A stretch of 64,000 nt of DNA from Lineus longissimus (Eukaryota; Nemertea; Pilidiophora; Heteronemertea; Lineidae), in assembly GCF_910592395.1 (NCBI RefSeq), contig NC_088313.1, forward strand, positions 14,774,437 through 14,838,436. The letters are read 5' to 3'. This document shows, piece after piece, positions 13,601 to 26,237 of the stretch. Made by a program: the position numbers and the translations under genes. The notes beneath the pieces were generated by a model, which saw only the letters and a program-made list of their open reading frames with translations, did not search any database and had not been told where the DNA came from. How positions within the stretch are numbered: position 1 is the stretch's first letter; each line of letters opens with the position of its first letter.

Positions 13601-16363
13601 CATATAATTTGATGCAATCATTGAAAGGTTATGATTAGGTAATTGCATCTATCGCTCTGAGTGACATATTGGATACTTGCATAAATAATATGTAGCATAA
13701 TTTGCCCAGACCACCTACAGCAGACTCTTCATTTAGTTACTTTGCCCCGCCTTACCTGGCGGTTAAAATTATTCGGGCCTCGCCCAATACACGGTCTATT
13801 GTCCCTAGACAAAGCCCGCTCGCACGTCGGCCTAAATTACCGTTGTTCTTCTGTCTCATCAAAGGTATTATCAGGGTTAATCTTGATAACATCGACCCCC
13901 ACGAAAGGCCTAAACCGACATGGGATTGAGGACTGAATAATAAAAGCAACGATCATTTTTTCACCGCTCGCGCCGAGGTAATCCTGGGGTGTCACACATC
14001 CGGACAGAGAGCAGAATGATGAGCGTGGATCCAATCCGATCGAATCGGAATGTGGTTTTTAGGTTGTGTTGTAAACGCCGCTGTAATTCTGCTTTCTGAA
14101 GTCCCTGAATATATTACAGCTATGAGATGTGTTAACAATAGCTGAAGGGTTGGTACAGTAACTTATTTCGCCGCCTCGCAACTCAAATTAGAGTTATAGC
14201 ATCACCGAAATTACAGTGGCCATTTTTGGAAGCATCGATTACCGTGAAGGCCTCGTTAACTCGGCCGTAGTTGATGTGAAATGTGATCCGAGGCTAATTA
14301 AATCATTGTCCAGTAACAACTTGATTGGGGTCCTGACGCCAGAATCGACGGCTACTTTAATAGACTTCCTCTCAGTGCAACAACACTCTTTAATTAAGGC
14401 CAGGTACAAATAAAACTTGTTTATCGTCGTCGCTCGAAAATGTTTTTTATATCATTTCGTTTCGCTAATTCATTCGCAGTTTTCCAAGGAGCCCAGTTGC
14501 TCAAAGCAAGTTGTGTCGCTTACTTAAATTTGACTTTAACTTGGCGTCATTTCACTCAGTTAGGCCAATTATAATTAACGCTAAGTTAAAGTATAGTCAG
14601 GTTCATCCAATGCATTCAAGTTGGTGTTGAAGAACAATACATGTCATTGAACTGTGTGTGAAGTCATCAATAAAATGTGATAAAACCGCCCGTCCGTCCT
14701 GATTTTGAGAAGAAGGCTTGGACTTTTTTATTCACTTTAAGTGGCCTCACAGTCATTTTCTCTCAGGATTGCAACCATTAGCAACCATACGAAAATGACT
14801 TCAATGTATATTTTGGTAATAAATACACATTTTTGTACGGTTAAATACAGATGAAATCTAACAAACTTGACGTGGAACGAAATTTTAATTATTTCACCTC
14901 AATTTTACCATAATACAGTAATGCATTGCTGTACAAAATGATAAACAATTTAACCAAACTCATGTTGAAAAACGATCACATATCATTTGCAACAACCCGA
15001 CAGTTTTGACATCGTATTTCCAGTTTAACTCACTCGATTAACACGTTCATGATAACGAAGTAATTTCTATCAACCTTTTACACCACTTAACTTGATTTGT
15101 CTCATCAGTTTAATTAATTTGGCCAGTTCAATTGACATATAACGAGGTATTAAGATGGGAATGAATCAGTTTTAATGCTATTGGTTGTAACTGCGAAGGA
15201 AACAATTTTCTATGTACAATCCGCACTATATACGTGTGATTCATATCCCCTTTTGTGTCTGAGTAACTATTACAGCTCAGAATACTTTGAAAATGAGAGC
15301 CAAATACACCTACTACGTTATTTTACCCTAATACCGCGCAGGTAAAATAGTTCCGGCCTAGCCCAATACATGGTCTATTGTCTTTAAACAAAGCCCGCTC
15401 GTAACTCGGCCTAAATTCCCATTTTCTACTGTCTTATCTAAAGTTTATGTCATACTCAAAATAAACCTCATTTGTCTATTTCAGTCACAAGACGCATTGG
15501 ACACCCGTACCAAAACCGGACGCCCCCAAAACGGAAAAAGCCGCGGACCTCTTTCTCGCGGCTGCAGATCGTTGAACTGGAGAAGCGCTTCCACCGCCAG
15601 AAGTACTTGGCCTCCGCCGAGAGGTCTGCCCTCGCCAAGGCCCTGAAAATGACGGACGCACAGGTCAAGACGTGGTTCCAGAACAGACGGACAAAGTGGA
15701 GGTTGGTAAATATCCCTACTCAGGCTACTTCCGATTCCAGTGTAAAGGTCGAGGTCATAATCGGTGTTCCTTGTTTTCAAATTAGCTGCAGTGAGTGTTA
15801 GAGTTTGAATTTAGTCTGGATACATGTATATGTTTCGTGTTTTTTAACGTTATTTTGACTCAGTTATGATATTTTGAATTAGTTTTATTTTTGCAGTCGT
15901 CTAAAGGGGTAAAAATACATCCTCCAGGACCATTAATTAATCGTTCAAGTTGACCTCTTGTCAGGAATTTTACTTTTTGCTATGATATACTTTTAATGCC
16001 TTATTTTCACGTCATAACTTCTGCCTCCACTGTCCTCGTAGAATGAAACGGTCCACTAAGTGCATAGTGCTTTTTATCAAAATTGCGCCAACATCAGCCT
16101 TAACCTCACCTTAATATTTGATTTCCAGGCGTCAAACAGCAGAGGAGAGGGAGGCGGAGCGCCAGGCGGCGAACCGTTTCATGATGAGCTTACAAGCGGA
16201 GGCGAGCAAGTCTATCTACGACGCCAGGGACCCCCTAGTCATGAGCAATGCTTCCCTACACGCCCTGCAGAACCTGCAGCCCTGGGCCTCGGAGGAGGAG
16301 GCAAGACAGGCGGCGGAGAATGCCGAGAAGAACGCTTACCTTAATTCGCCCACCATGGTCTAG
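7214..16363 (+). CDS. Tlx: Tlx (HOX11-family) homeobox transcription factor, three exons
   Basis: This is a nuclear DNA-binding transcription factor of the Tlx/HOX11 family (NK-like ANTP class). Exons are 7214-7634, 15485-15701 and 16129-16363, which join in frame (phases 1 and 2) to 290 residues. That is close to the size of vertebrate TLX proteins. The start is the ATG reading MEQSRFDTR, the first Met in frame after a short 5' leader. Visible parts in order: a Ser/Pro/Arg-rich start; an eh1-like repressor motif [13 protein letters not shown] at about residues 37-49; the segment [16 protein letters not shown]; a PBX-type motif FPWM; the family signature [19 protein letters not shown]; the homeodomain; and a C-terminal tail with [11 protein letters not shown] and [10 protein letters not shown]. 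Homeodomain helix 3 reads [13 protein letters not shown]. Its threonine at position 47 is the hallmark of Tlx proteins. Intron 2 uses an unusual GTTGGT donor. Identification is very secure. Confidence 0.96.
9802..9976 (-). mobile_element. MITE family A copy (minus orientation)
   Basis: It contains the family landmarks in reverse: TTTAGGCCTACC, CCCTTTGATGAGACAGCAGAA, GGAATTTAGGCCTAGGTGCG, AGCGGGC and the terminal CACTGCGAGGTAAGG...CGAAATG. The element is non-coding and is described fully at 22683. Confidence 0.8.
13728..13935 (+). mobile_element. MITE family A copy
   Basis: It shows TTTGCCCCGCCTTACC near the left end, then GCCCAATACACGGTCTATTG, AAGCCCGCTCGCAC, CGGCCTAAATTACC, CTTGATAACATCGACCCCCA and CGAAAGGCCTAAACCGACA. 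It lacks the GCTTTCAT segment near the right end, a small internal deletion relative to the copy at 22683. Confidence 0.82.
15313..15448 (+). mobile_element. Truncated MITE family A copy beside Tlx exon 2
   Basis: The left terminus (CTACGTTATTTTACCC), GCCCAATACATGGTCTATTG, AAAGCCCGCTCG and CTCGGCCTAAATTCCCATTT are present. Similarity stops after TGTCTTATCTAAAG, so the right half is lost. The remaining DNA leads straight into the polypyrimidine tract of the Tlx exon 2 acceptor. Confidence 0.8.
15485..15701 (+). CDS. Tlx: Tlx coding exon 2 (homeobox)
   Basis: The exon follows the acceptor TGTCTATTTCAG and completes the split Val codon. It carries [19 protein letters not shown] and the whole homeodomain through WFQNRRTKW. 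The donor is AG|GTTGGT. This weak site is the only one nearby that keeps the frame with exon 3 and restores the conserved [12 protein letters not shown] junction. Confidence 0.95.
16129..16363 (+). CDS. Tlx: Tlx coding exon 3 (C-terminal tail)
   Basis: The exon begins after TTTCCAG and encodes [19 protein letters not shown] followed by an acidic/Ala-rich tail with [10 protein letters not shown], and ends TMV-TAG. The tail matches the family's conserved C-terminal blocks. A 14-bp direct repeat (ACCATGGTCTAGCT at 16352 and 16374) overlaps the stop codon. Confidence 0.93.
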
Positions 16364-19300
16364 CTCGGCCGGGACCATGGTCTAGCTAGGGGACTTGGGG
16401 GCGGCGGGGGTACGGTACGGTCCTGCTCGGGAAGACTGTCTCGGTGCAGTCGCTTCGAGGGCGGGCCGAGTGCATGAATGGGTCTGGCTTTTGCGGTGGT
16501 GTTCGGATCTGAAGAGTATCCTGTTGTTTACAGTTGCCTTCGAGGCAAACCTGGGTGACCGAGATTCCGCCGAGAGGACTCTGAAAACTATTCTTATCCA
16601 CAGCCTCAAATATGTTCTCATCAGTGGTTTGTCCAATAGTCAACGTATGGATTATAGTATGCAGTCCTGTGCATTCTGCGCTATACATGTATAAAGACCA
16701 AGTTCAGAGCATTAAGGCGTATTTTGTATTCTGCTATATCCGGTTCTGTTTTCTTTATCGTCTCAGACCCAGAACCGCCTATCAATAGAGCCATTACTAG
16801 ATTTGAACCAGAGGTAGTAAAACGAAGTACGCCAATGGTTATGATTTGATATTTTACACAGTGTGCTATCTATATTCTGGTCAATTCATTCTGAACCATC
16901 ATAGTTACTCGGTCCATTACGACCCCTCATACAACGGCGTCCGGGTCGGCGAAGTGGATCTCAAGATGGGGCGATTGGGTGATGTATCTCTTGCAGCCCA
17001 TACGAGGTTCAACGCTTAGGGTATCATGGCGTGTACGGCCGGGTTTACATAAAGCTACACGGTAGACGAACACGCCGGCGAACAAGAGGTGTCATGGTCA
17101 TGAACCCTGAGTGAAGCATTGTTCTCCGGTGTATCCGTACACCGTGTTGCTCTATGTAAACCAATCCTTAGAGACACACGTATTTCCGTTAAACAGACAA
17201 ACCTCGAGAGGCAGAAATGGCTTTTTTCAGCTTCCGCATCTTTCGGAGATTGATGGGCCTACTTGATTAAACGGTCCGTTCATTTTCTCGAACTACAAAC
17301 CAACTCAAGTGAAGTATAACATTTACATGGTTTTAACCTTGTATCATTTCACCTATGTTTTTTTGCTAGTTTCATCTTTCATCTGGTGGGTAGTTGAAAG
17401 CAACATTAACAAACTGCTAACCATAAACATCAATTAACATCTCTTAAAATGAACGCTGGCTTTTCGCATGTGGTCGCATTATGCAGGAATCATTATACTG
17501 CAACTGCAAATTTTTCGCGGGAGGTTAGTCTTTGTGGTTTTGGCGAGAAATATCAATTCACATAAATTAAAATCGTGAAAATTTATTTATTTCATCGGAA
17601 AAGACAAGAAATTTGAACTTCGTTGTCCAACAATAGAAATATGAAAATGTTATTTGCTTGTAAATCTTGAACAATAATAATATCATAAAAAATTTGCATT
17701 TTTTACAGTAGTTTGTCTGCCAAATATAGTATCTTTTTGTACTACTTTGAAAATGTTGATATTTAATCGTGGGTGACCTCGTTATATAGTGAAAAAAATT
17801 TGTTTTGAACAACCAGACCCTGTTCTGCTGGACTTAGTTTGAGGGTTCATGTCCCTGATGATGGGGGAACGGGGGGGGGGGGGCATTTTCAGTTATTATT
17901 CATCGTACTCGTTATCCACACACAGTATTCCATCCAGAAGGTCTATTCCCCAAGGACGAGTCACTAAATACATTCTACCCGTTGTCTTATTCAACATCTA
18001 TCTTTTAAAGCGTGTTGTTTTTATCTGTCTTGACACTCGGACCGATTCACAGGCCAGATTAATTCCGCACGTCAACTCTGATAAAACAAGTAATTAATTA
18101 AGCGGCCTCAATGGCGGCAGGAAGGAAAAACTACCCCGGGCTCGTGTCAACGCATCAATTTGATTGGATCATCGTGTTTCGGTCACGTGGTTTCCGGAGG
18201 TCGTCTGTGGATGAGAAACTAGCGGCAGTATTTTTGGTTTCCGTTAGAGTTTTTTGGTAAATTTCCAATTTCAAAGTGGGTAGAATAATAGAAGGCGAGT
18301 GCAGACCATATGCATATGCATGTGTAATTCATGTTAAAGAGAGTCTTGAGCTCCGAACAAAGTTTTTTGTCGATGTTGGTGCGATATCTTTTGTTTTGGA
18401 GTAAGGTATGGGGTGGGGGGGGGGGGGGCTACCACTTGAAATATGTTATTCTCCAGAAGTATCTTTAGTAAGGGTGGTCTGAAGGGTTAAATTGACAAAG
18501 GATCCAATATACCAAGGTTAAACGATACAAGTTGCAATCACCTACACTATAGATAACAGTGATGGATGTGCATTTCAAGTGAGGCTGCTCAGTTTTTAAG
18601 GAGGCCATGTTAACTTGTGAATCCATCACCAGCCTGACAAGAATTTCCGATCGCTATCAGTCAGTTTATGTGCAGGTTTGTAGCAGTACTAAGGCCATTC
18701 TAAAGTTGATATTTGTTTCCCGTACACTCTTTAAAATGTTTAATGAAATATCAATTTCGTAGTTAATGTTTTACCACTCTGGTAATTCCTATTACCATTG
18801 ATCGCACCGACTGTGAAATTAGTTTTAACTATCGAAATAGTAATTCTTCACCATTTTGAAGGTTATTCTTTACTTCTTTTTAGCTAGAACAAGTAAAAGG
18901 TTAATTTCACTGCTATTTCTAGTAATTTCACAGTGGTTGCAATGCAACAACTAGATTACCGGCAGTTGTTTTTACTAATAATTGTTAAGAGTGCACCGTT
19001 TACATTTGAACTGACGCAATCATATTTGTGATGAAGACGCTATACAGTATAACTATAGTGGAAATTGCTGATGGCCACCAGTAATTTGAAGTGTCAGTCC
19101 TGACAGTTCATGCCTCGTCTGTACCAGTTAAACCACAAAGTGAAATGTGCAGTGTGAAGAAGTCTGGTAAAGCTAGCTTCTTGCCAGCTTTTTATACACA
19201 TGCCAAACGGGATCTTCAACTCCATTCCCTTCAGTAAGATGCAGACTAGGCGTATACCAATAAAAGGCGCCTGACTTTTTTTCGCATGTTATAGCTTTAT

Positions 19301-19815
19301 AGAAATCTGCCACCAATGAAACTTTGATGAATATAGGTTTGGTTGTAAGAATATGAGGCTTAATACGGTCGATATGTCTGAACTGACAAGGGCAAGTAAA
19401 CGTAACGAATAGAGGGAGAGCCGTGGCCTTAAAAGCTTTAGGAGGGAGGGTTCAAAGTTCCCGTTTGATGGATGCAATATTGTAGATATCTGACCCGGGA
19501 GGGGGGGGGGCTGCACATCTTGGATAGATGGACCTCAATTGGCAATATGGGGTGTGATATTTAGTGAATACGCCTGGCAATTTCAGGTTCCCAGAACAAA
19601 GAAAGGTTTAGGGGGCGAGATATGCATCTGAAAACAAAAATCCAGGTCGGTCTCGACCATAAAAATGTAATACTCCTATGGTGTTCTGCCCCCTCCCCGC
19701 GAGCCTGCGCCCAGCACTTTGTATATTGGTATGACTGTATGATATTATGTGTATAATATAACGTGGACGTGTAAATATATGTACATAATTGAATAAAGAA
19801 TCATTCTAGGAATTT
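16364..19815 (+). other. Probable Tlx 3' UTR, about 3.4 kb
   Basis: There is no credible ORF between the Tlx stop and the AATAAA at 19792. Long AU-rich 3' UTRs are common in developmental regulators, so I read the whole stretch as UTR, by inference. It contains G-homopolymer runs near 17868-17884, 18413-18428 and 19498-19510. An imperfect inverted repeat lies near 17042-17163 (TTTACATAAAGCTACACGG against CCGTGTTGCTCTATGTAAA). A diverged foldback around 18.8-18.95 kb has CTGTGAAATTAG and CTAGTAATTTCACAG ends. Confidence 0.45.
19792..19797 (+). terminator. Candidate polyadenylation signal of Tlx
   Basis: AATAAA is followed about 20-30 bases on by a GT-rich stretch (TCTGTGTCCTTCTTC), and AT-rich DNA lies upstream. 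This is the most convincing poly(A) context downstream of the Tlx stop, but transcript data would be needed to confirm such a long UTR. Confidence 0.5.
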
Positions 19816-22682
19816 CTGTGTCCTTCTTCTTGCTTTGTTACACTTTTAGCACAATATAAGCACAAGGAAAGCACAATTTTCAGTAAACATATTTCTTGCT
19901 GACGGAACCTAGATTTATACAGCTGTTTCAGAAATTGCCTGTCTTTTTCAGAGGTTCATTGCGTAACAACCACTTATCACAACAACACACATTATATCCC
20001 AAAATAATTCTCATAGCCACTTCTTTCCTTACCTGAAGTTGCTTTCTGCATACAATAGTTGATAAAAAAGTTATTAAGATTTCAAAAAGTAAAAGTATTT
20101 TTATAACACCCTGCCTTTTCTGGGGGATAAATCCAAGCTCTAACCCGTGAGAAATCCATCCGACATCACAATCATCAACAAATGATGATTATCATTATTT
20201 ATTGTCTTTCCCAATCATACATTCTTATTACAGTCTAATTAACTCAGCCAGTCACGTTGTTTTCATCAAATAAACGTGACTTTTTTTACTTTAATAGTAT
20301 CATCATGATGTGGGAAAATTAGTTATCATAATTAGTATCGTTTATCACTTGTCAAGCGGTGGATGTGGTCAGTGGTAAAGCTCGGAATGATACGAAACGA
20401 AATGGAATGAGATGATCGAAATGAAAATTCACCTTTCAAAATAACATGGGGTACATCAATTTCGGCCGCTATGTGACCCGACTGGAAGTTTGTACTTGAA
20501 GTGGTGCGTGCAAATAAACAGAAACCCACATTCCGGCCATTTCGAATAAATCAGCCACCGGTTCACTCAATTTGGTGACAAGGACGTCATCTTATGCATA
20601 AATCATTACAGTCGGGGTCTTGCTCTCAGTGTGACTGATTTTTCCGCGGTAATTTTCATATTTCAAAACTGACGCAAAATACACACATAGAGCAATGATT
20701 TTGATTTCAGTCGATTAAGGCAGTCTGACTGACAAAAATGGTCAACTTGATCTGTTTTGCCGAAAGTGCGGGTGAGCGGTTGTTGCAACTTCCCCACAAA
20801 TAGTTTCAAATTCCCCATTGCTTACATGCTCAAGGGGCTGCATTTAGTGTGTAGTATATTTCGTTTCGTTTCTCTTCGTTTATTCCATTCCGAGTCTCAG
20901 CAGTAAATCTGAACCGTTCGAGGAAATCTGTAAATTGTTAGTGGCTTGTTATTTGAGTAGTCATTGGTCCTCTCGTAGTTTGACTCATCGCGGGAATAAA
21001 TGGAATTATGATGAAGAAACTATGACTCAAAAACACGGATTTGAAGTCTACATATTGCTGTTTACAATCTGCATCTCAACGCAGTTGCTTTTTCTGAACT
21101 CGGCAAGGATCATCAATCTCAACAACAACGGCAGCAACAACAACAATAAAGAGTGCTGCGCCCCCGTGCGGAGGTTGATATGTCTGGTACAGTGCATACG
21201 TGCCGGTGAAACCTTATAATGTGACCAGGTGTCTCCTCTTTTTAAATGATCAAAGCTCTGGATTGGGTAAAGTGGCATTTCTAAAGGAGCTTCAGAGCTG
21301 CTGGTGCGGCTTCCACGCATTTGATCCCGAAGAGAACCCAGGATTGTACTTTAGATGAACCAGAACTACAATTCCTGGCTCTTCACAGTCCTTGGAATGA
21401 GAGGAAAAGCCGAGGTTTCTTGTAACTTTTGTCCATACCAAGGCAGGTTGAAGACCCACCAAGTGAGAAACATGAGTAGCTTGCGTGGACTCTACCTCTG
21501 GCCAGAGTCGTTTAATAAAGGTCATTGTCGGAGTCACTACTGGGACTCTGCACAGAAAAAGGGTTTCTTACTTTTAAAATTCATACCATAATTTTGCTTT
21601 GTCCCGAACAAATGGACGATACTGGTGTTAATGATGAACAATTAAGTTTTCAATCAATTTATTAATCTTTAGAGACCATCAATTAATCCTTGCGGACCAG
21701 CCATCAATCCAATGAGACCGTACCATCCGGGACTTCCCCGCCCAAGTTGACATCCTGAGAGTTAGCTCATCCCGCTCTGGGTTACCCCGATGATTTCTTA
21801 ACTGAATTATCACACAATCAAGAAGGGAGCCCGGCTCCATTTAATTCCGATAATGCAGCGACGCTCGCGTGCCGCCTGCCCGGTATGACAGCCTCTCATT
21901 GTCCGTAATAGTTGCGGCTCTCTTAATAAGCTCATAACATAACACAGGACATCACGGCCATCTTCACCTCTTTGTGTGCATATCTTACGACAGCCGGTGC
22001 GTCGGTTTTATACCTTTCATTTGCAATGAAAGTTGTAATTAGTCTCCGTTAAACGTGCCACCAACGCCCGGTTCCTAAAATCGGACAATGCGCCCGTCGC
22101 AGACAGTCTTTTAATTCTGAAATATTACTCCGTGTCTTCTGATTAATAGGGAGTTAAATTGAGTGGGTATCATTTAAATGTATCTGTTAGATCCCCCAGG
22201 CCCTAGTTCCTGAAAAACAAAGATTTCATGAAGCAGATGATTGTGTCCTTTGGGACAGCTTCCCCAGCCCGGCACCACGTCTCCCTATCTGTTCACTTGT
22301 ACAGGCCGGGTCACCCAAAATACTACCGGCCCATAAATCGCCAACCACGTCGGTGTAACCTTACCATCTTGATCAAATCTATGTATGACTAGTCCTAGAT
22401 ATGTTTCTACTGAAGGGAAATTATCAAAATGTCAAAAAGTACATTTCAAGCACATTTTTTTCATACCCTCTCTGGCGAAATTAGGCTCTGGGGTCAAAGA
22501 CAGATATGGAGTCACTGGCATAGACTGATTGTGCATTCTCAAATTTTTCTCCTCTTTTGAATTTTGAATTGTTTATTCGTTAAGCAGAACCAAACAAAAG
22601 CTGAAAATCTATTGACTTACTACGGTTCTTGGCAATATCTCTATACAGAGAGATAACATTTTCTAAATTCATCGACATTTAT

Positions 22683-22905
22683 TACCTTATTTTGCCCCTT
22701 TTACCTCGCAGTTGAATTCAGGCCAGCCCAATACACGGTCTATAGCCTTTAAACAAAGCCCACTCGCAGCTCGGCCTAAATTCCCATTATTCTACCGCGT
22801 TATCGAAGGGTTGTCAAGACAAGTCTTGATAACACCGACCCCCACGAAACAGCTTTCATTAGATTCGACAGACCTAAACCGGCAGGGGCTGATAAACGCA
22901 ATGTT
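22683..22905 (+). mobile_element. MITE family A, best full-length copy
   Basis: This is a non-coding miniature inverted-repeat element. Its left end reads ATTACCTTATTTTGCCCC and its right end GCAGGGGCTGATAAACGCAA, so the termini are inverted versions of CATTACGTTTATTTGCCCCT. Inside are CCCAATACACGGTCTATAGC, AAAGCCCACTCGCAGCTCGG, CCTAAATTCCCATTATTCTA, CTTGATAACACCGACCCCCA and CGAAACAGCTTTCAT. At least twelve related copies, both orientations, are scattered through the window. It encodes no protein, so it must have depended on a transposase elsewhere. The superfamily is not determined. Confidence 0.88.
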
Positions 22906-24252
22906 TTAGGCTTTAGAATAACCTAGTAACTCCACCAACATAGTTATCATAAGTGGCGCACTCCAATTTGGCATTTTTTACTTGGTTTACAGGAGCCACT
23001 CAATTTGATTTTCCAACTTGCCTAAGGTAGACACCGGTACCTACATACTGTCACCCATAGATAATCAATGATCTTGCTGTTATGTAATGAATGGCATCCT
23101 TCCCTTAATTGATATCCAATTCTGCCTTATCAACTATCCGATGCGAAACCCATCCACCTGATAACTATCCTGAGGCAAATTTGATGATCGCTTCAAAGAG
23201 AATCACTGCTAATTCACTTTAGCCCTGCCCTCGCTAAGAAAACCCATAAATGTTATCACATTTCATCAATAACCCCCCGGCAAACATCATTCTTATTCTT
23301 GGCGTTCGGTATATACACTTGTTATTCTCAAGGGAGTATTCCACTTCCTAGGCTGGATGAGGTCTGTACATGTAACTACGGTTATGCTCCAATTAGGTCT
23401 ATTGGTCTATAGGCTTTTTCACAAGTAAATGTCACTTTCTTTTTGAGTCGACTGGTCTTAGGCTTTTTCATCAATAAATGTCACTGCCCTTTTGGGCTGT
23501 CGCCGGCGTAAATAAACTACTGGGCCGATTTCTTGAAAGAAATTTTTTTTCTTCAGTTGAATTTTGGGACCTGTAAAATCCACGCGGTTTTCCGCACCCG
23601 CCACTTTAGTGGAGACTGGCCTTATTCCTTGGCCAAGTTAAGATGGAAATTCTTAGCACAATCTGATCGCGGAATAATGAAGAGTAAACCAAGTTCTCCC
23701 CTCGCCCGAGATGAGCCCAAACTAGATCAAGCCGTGATGAAATCGAGCGAGTGCGCACTCGTCAAGACTAAAGCTGCAAATTACTGACATATTCGTGAAC
23801 GGATAACAATCTTCTCCCGATGAAAAGGCCATTCAATCGAATTATCAGCAACAGTGTAGGCGCGTTTCAGCTGTAATGAAATGAGCCAGGGTTGAAATAA
23901 ACCAGAACGGGTACCAGGGGACGGATTGGATTTGGAGATGCCACTGGCAAATTGAGCTGAGCTATTAACGCATACGGCAGCCGGGACCCAGGGGAATCTT
24001 TCAGCGGTAATATATCAATCGTGGGCTGCGCTGCCTCGAGCGTGGTCGCGTCTGTTCGGTGGTCTGGTTCTGGTTTGGCGAGAAGACACCCTGAATCAGA
24101 GACGGTGACGGCAGAGGTCACGACGGGATGCTGTTCACACCTTCTGCGGTTGGATGGCTGAATAATCAATGCCCAGACGTCAGTGTATAATGGTTCTCGA
24201 CTCGCAATGCGGCCGGTAGAGGCAAGCCTAAAATTCTGTTCAGGTACTCTAA

Positions 24253-24475
24253 GCCCGGTCAGTTTAGCGACCGCTAAGTTTTAGCCGTCTTTGAATTTGA
24301 AAGACTCTGGTTTTAGTGACTACTATTAAACTTAGCGGAAACATTGGTGTGCCGCTAAAACTTGGCGGAACCCCATGGTGAAGCCCCTGAGGTTCCGCTG
24401 CCACTTAACCTAACGGAGCAAACTTGGGGGCACGCTAGGATAACGGTGGTTTAGCGGCCGCAAAACCAAATGGTT
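24253..24475. repeat. Dispersed repeat family D
   Basis: It is marked by repeated AACTTAGCGGAA, AAAACTTGGCGGAACCCC, GAGGTTCCGCTGCCACTTA and GGTTTAGCGG words. A related copy in the opposite orientation is at 34720-34955. It is non-coding and of unknown type. Confidence 0.6.
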
Positions 24476-26047
24476 GAGCTTTGAAAAATCGGGCCCTGTG
24501 GTTTGAACTAAACTGGACATAACCTAAAGTTCGTGCCTCAAGTGTCCAAGTGTGCACTACCACCTCCCCTACCCTGACACCACTAAACAGATCATCCTAC
24601 ACCAAGCCCGAAGTGAAGAAAGAGGGCCAGAGAAACAGCAAGTGCCGAATCAACTCTTACATCACAACAACCATCATTCCCATGAGCATTGGCTCCAACT
24701 TCGGTCTCTTAATTTGCTGTTGCCTCATGAGAACTGTCGCCACTGTGATGCAATGAGATTTCTCGGGGACCAAATAGGACAGGACAATTAGTCTTGGCAG
24801 GTGATGATCCATTTAAAGTAGGAAATAGTCAAGTATCCTAAAGCCAGGTGAAGGGAAAAGTCATCAATAAATGCCTTCGGGATGCTCAGTGCTTGGCTTG
24901 ATTGCGGGGAAGATTTCTCCGACCCGCCTTCGGCGATTCGGCTTGATTGACGGGGACGATCTCCACGACCCGCCTGCGGTGGATCCGACCAGCGTCCTGG
25001 TGGGGAGACAATTCAGCTGCGTGGACGATACCTCACTCATGGGGGGTCCAGTTTGTAAGATTGTTGTCATGCATATTTGGCAGGTTTCGCAAACCCTACG
25101 AATGACGAAGTACGAAGGTCAGTGTCGTCGGTCTGTGACTTTTCGAGAGCGATCGCGAACGGCTTGACTTGCAGTCGGCTTTAAAGGAAACCATTTTTTG
25201 TCGCTGCAACCTGCGATTATAATCGCTGCTATGTGCGACGAAAAGATATCTCGTCTGCGGGCCGAAACCGATAATCCTTGGCTTTGATATTGATCGCAGG
25301 TCAAAGTGATCAAAGATTCTTGTCTCGGGCACCTGCGTTGACCAACGAAAGAGTTTTGCGGCGTGCGACAGAAACTGCTGGTTTGCGGGACGCTTGAATC
25401 ACCCCTCAAACAGTTGCCGAACGCAACTGGAATCAAGCGTCGTGCTTCAATCAGTATACAAGGCAAACTCACGGCAAATCAGGAAAACACACCGCGGCAA
25501 GTTCTGGTCCCAAAGCACTATGCCTAATTTAAAGGCTTTTAACTTGATAGTCGTTGGGAGCACTAATCGGTTTAGAAGACAGTAACGTATACGTTGATGG
25601 TAGACAGAGCTCTTCAGGGAGGGGACTGAATCAGCTGCAATCTGTTCTGCATTGAGTTGGGGCAGGTTTGGTTAGTATAGGTAGGGTTTGGGGAGAGATG
25701 CGTGTAGAGCGACATTGGCGAAACAAAGAAGTACTGATGACTCAAATCACAAGTCCATTCCGTGTCGGAGTCGTCAACGAGCGGAGCGTCGCGCAGCTCG
25801 GCTGCCTCTGCGAGATTGTGCGAGAGATTTACAGATGAGGTAACAGTAACTAAAAAAGGAATATATTTGTTCACTGGTTGTTCCTGTCATAAGGTCTTCA
25901 TGAGGGGAGGGGGGAAGACTTTTCAAACTAGCGGGATTGGAATTCCTACTAATCCTAAGTTGCATTGTGTGCCGCCATCATTCCTCAGAGATTGACCGCT
26001 AGGTGCAGCCATCTGTGATTTTCACGTATCAACGCCTTCCCCTCACT

Positions 26048-26161
26048 GTTCTAATGCCTTACCAAAGGGTTACCAGGGTAAATATTGATAACATCGACCC
26101 CCTCGCAACAGCTTTCACGAGGATTGTGAGGCCAAATCCGGCAAGGGCAAATTGACGTAAT
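26048..26161 (+). mobile_element. MITE family A, right half
   Basis: Only the right part remains: CCAAAGGGTTACCAGGGTAA, TTGATAACATCGACCCCCTC, CAACAGCTTTCACGAG, then GGCCAAATCCGGCAAGGGC and the terminus AAATTGACGTAATG. Confidence 0.78.
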
Positions 26162-26237
26162 GTCCGCCCTCCGTGGCGGGCAATATCGTTATCGGTAGGG
26201 TATATAGTACATGCCATGCTGAAGATGCATAGCATTA

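Larger units (their letters stand above)
7635..15484 (+). other. Tlx intron 1 (7.85 kb)
   Basis: The intron starts GTAAGG and ends TATTTCAG. No second gene is recognisable inside. A 128-codon ORF at 7860-8246 has no familiar features and is probably chance. Three copies of MITE family A lie inside (9802-9976, 13728-13935, 15313-15448). The last ends only about 37 bases before the exon 2 acceptor. The rest is AT-rich and unannotated. Long first introns of homeobox genes often hold enhancers, but none can be shown from sequence alone. Confidence 0.85.
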
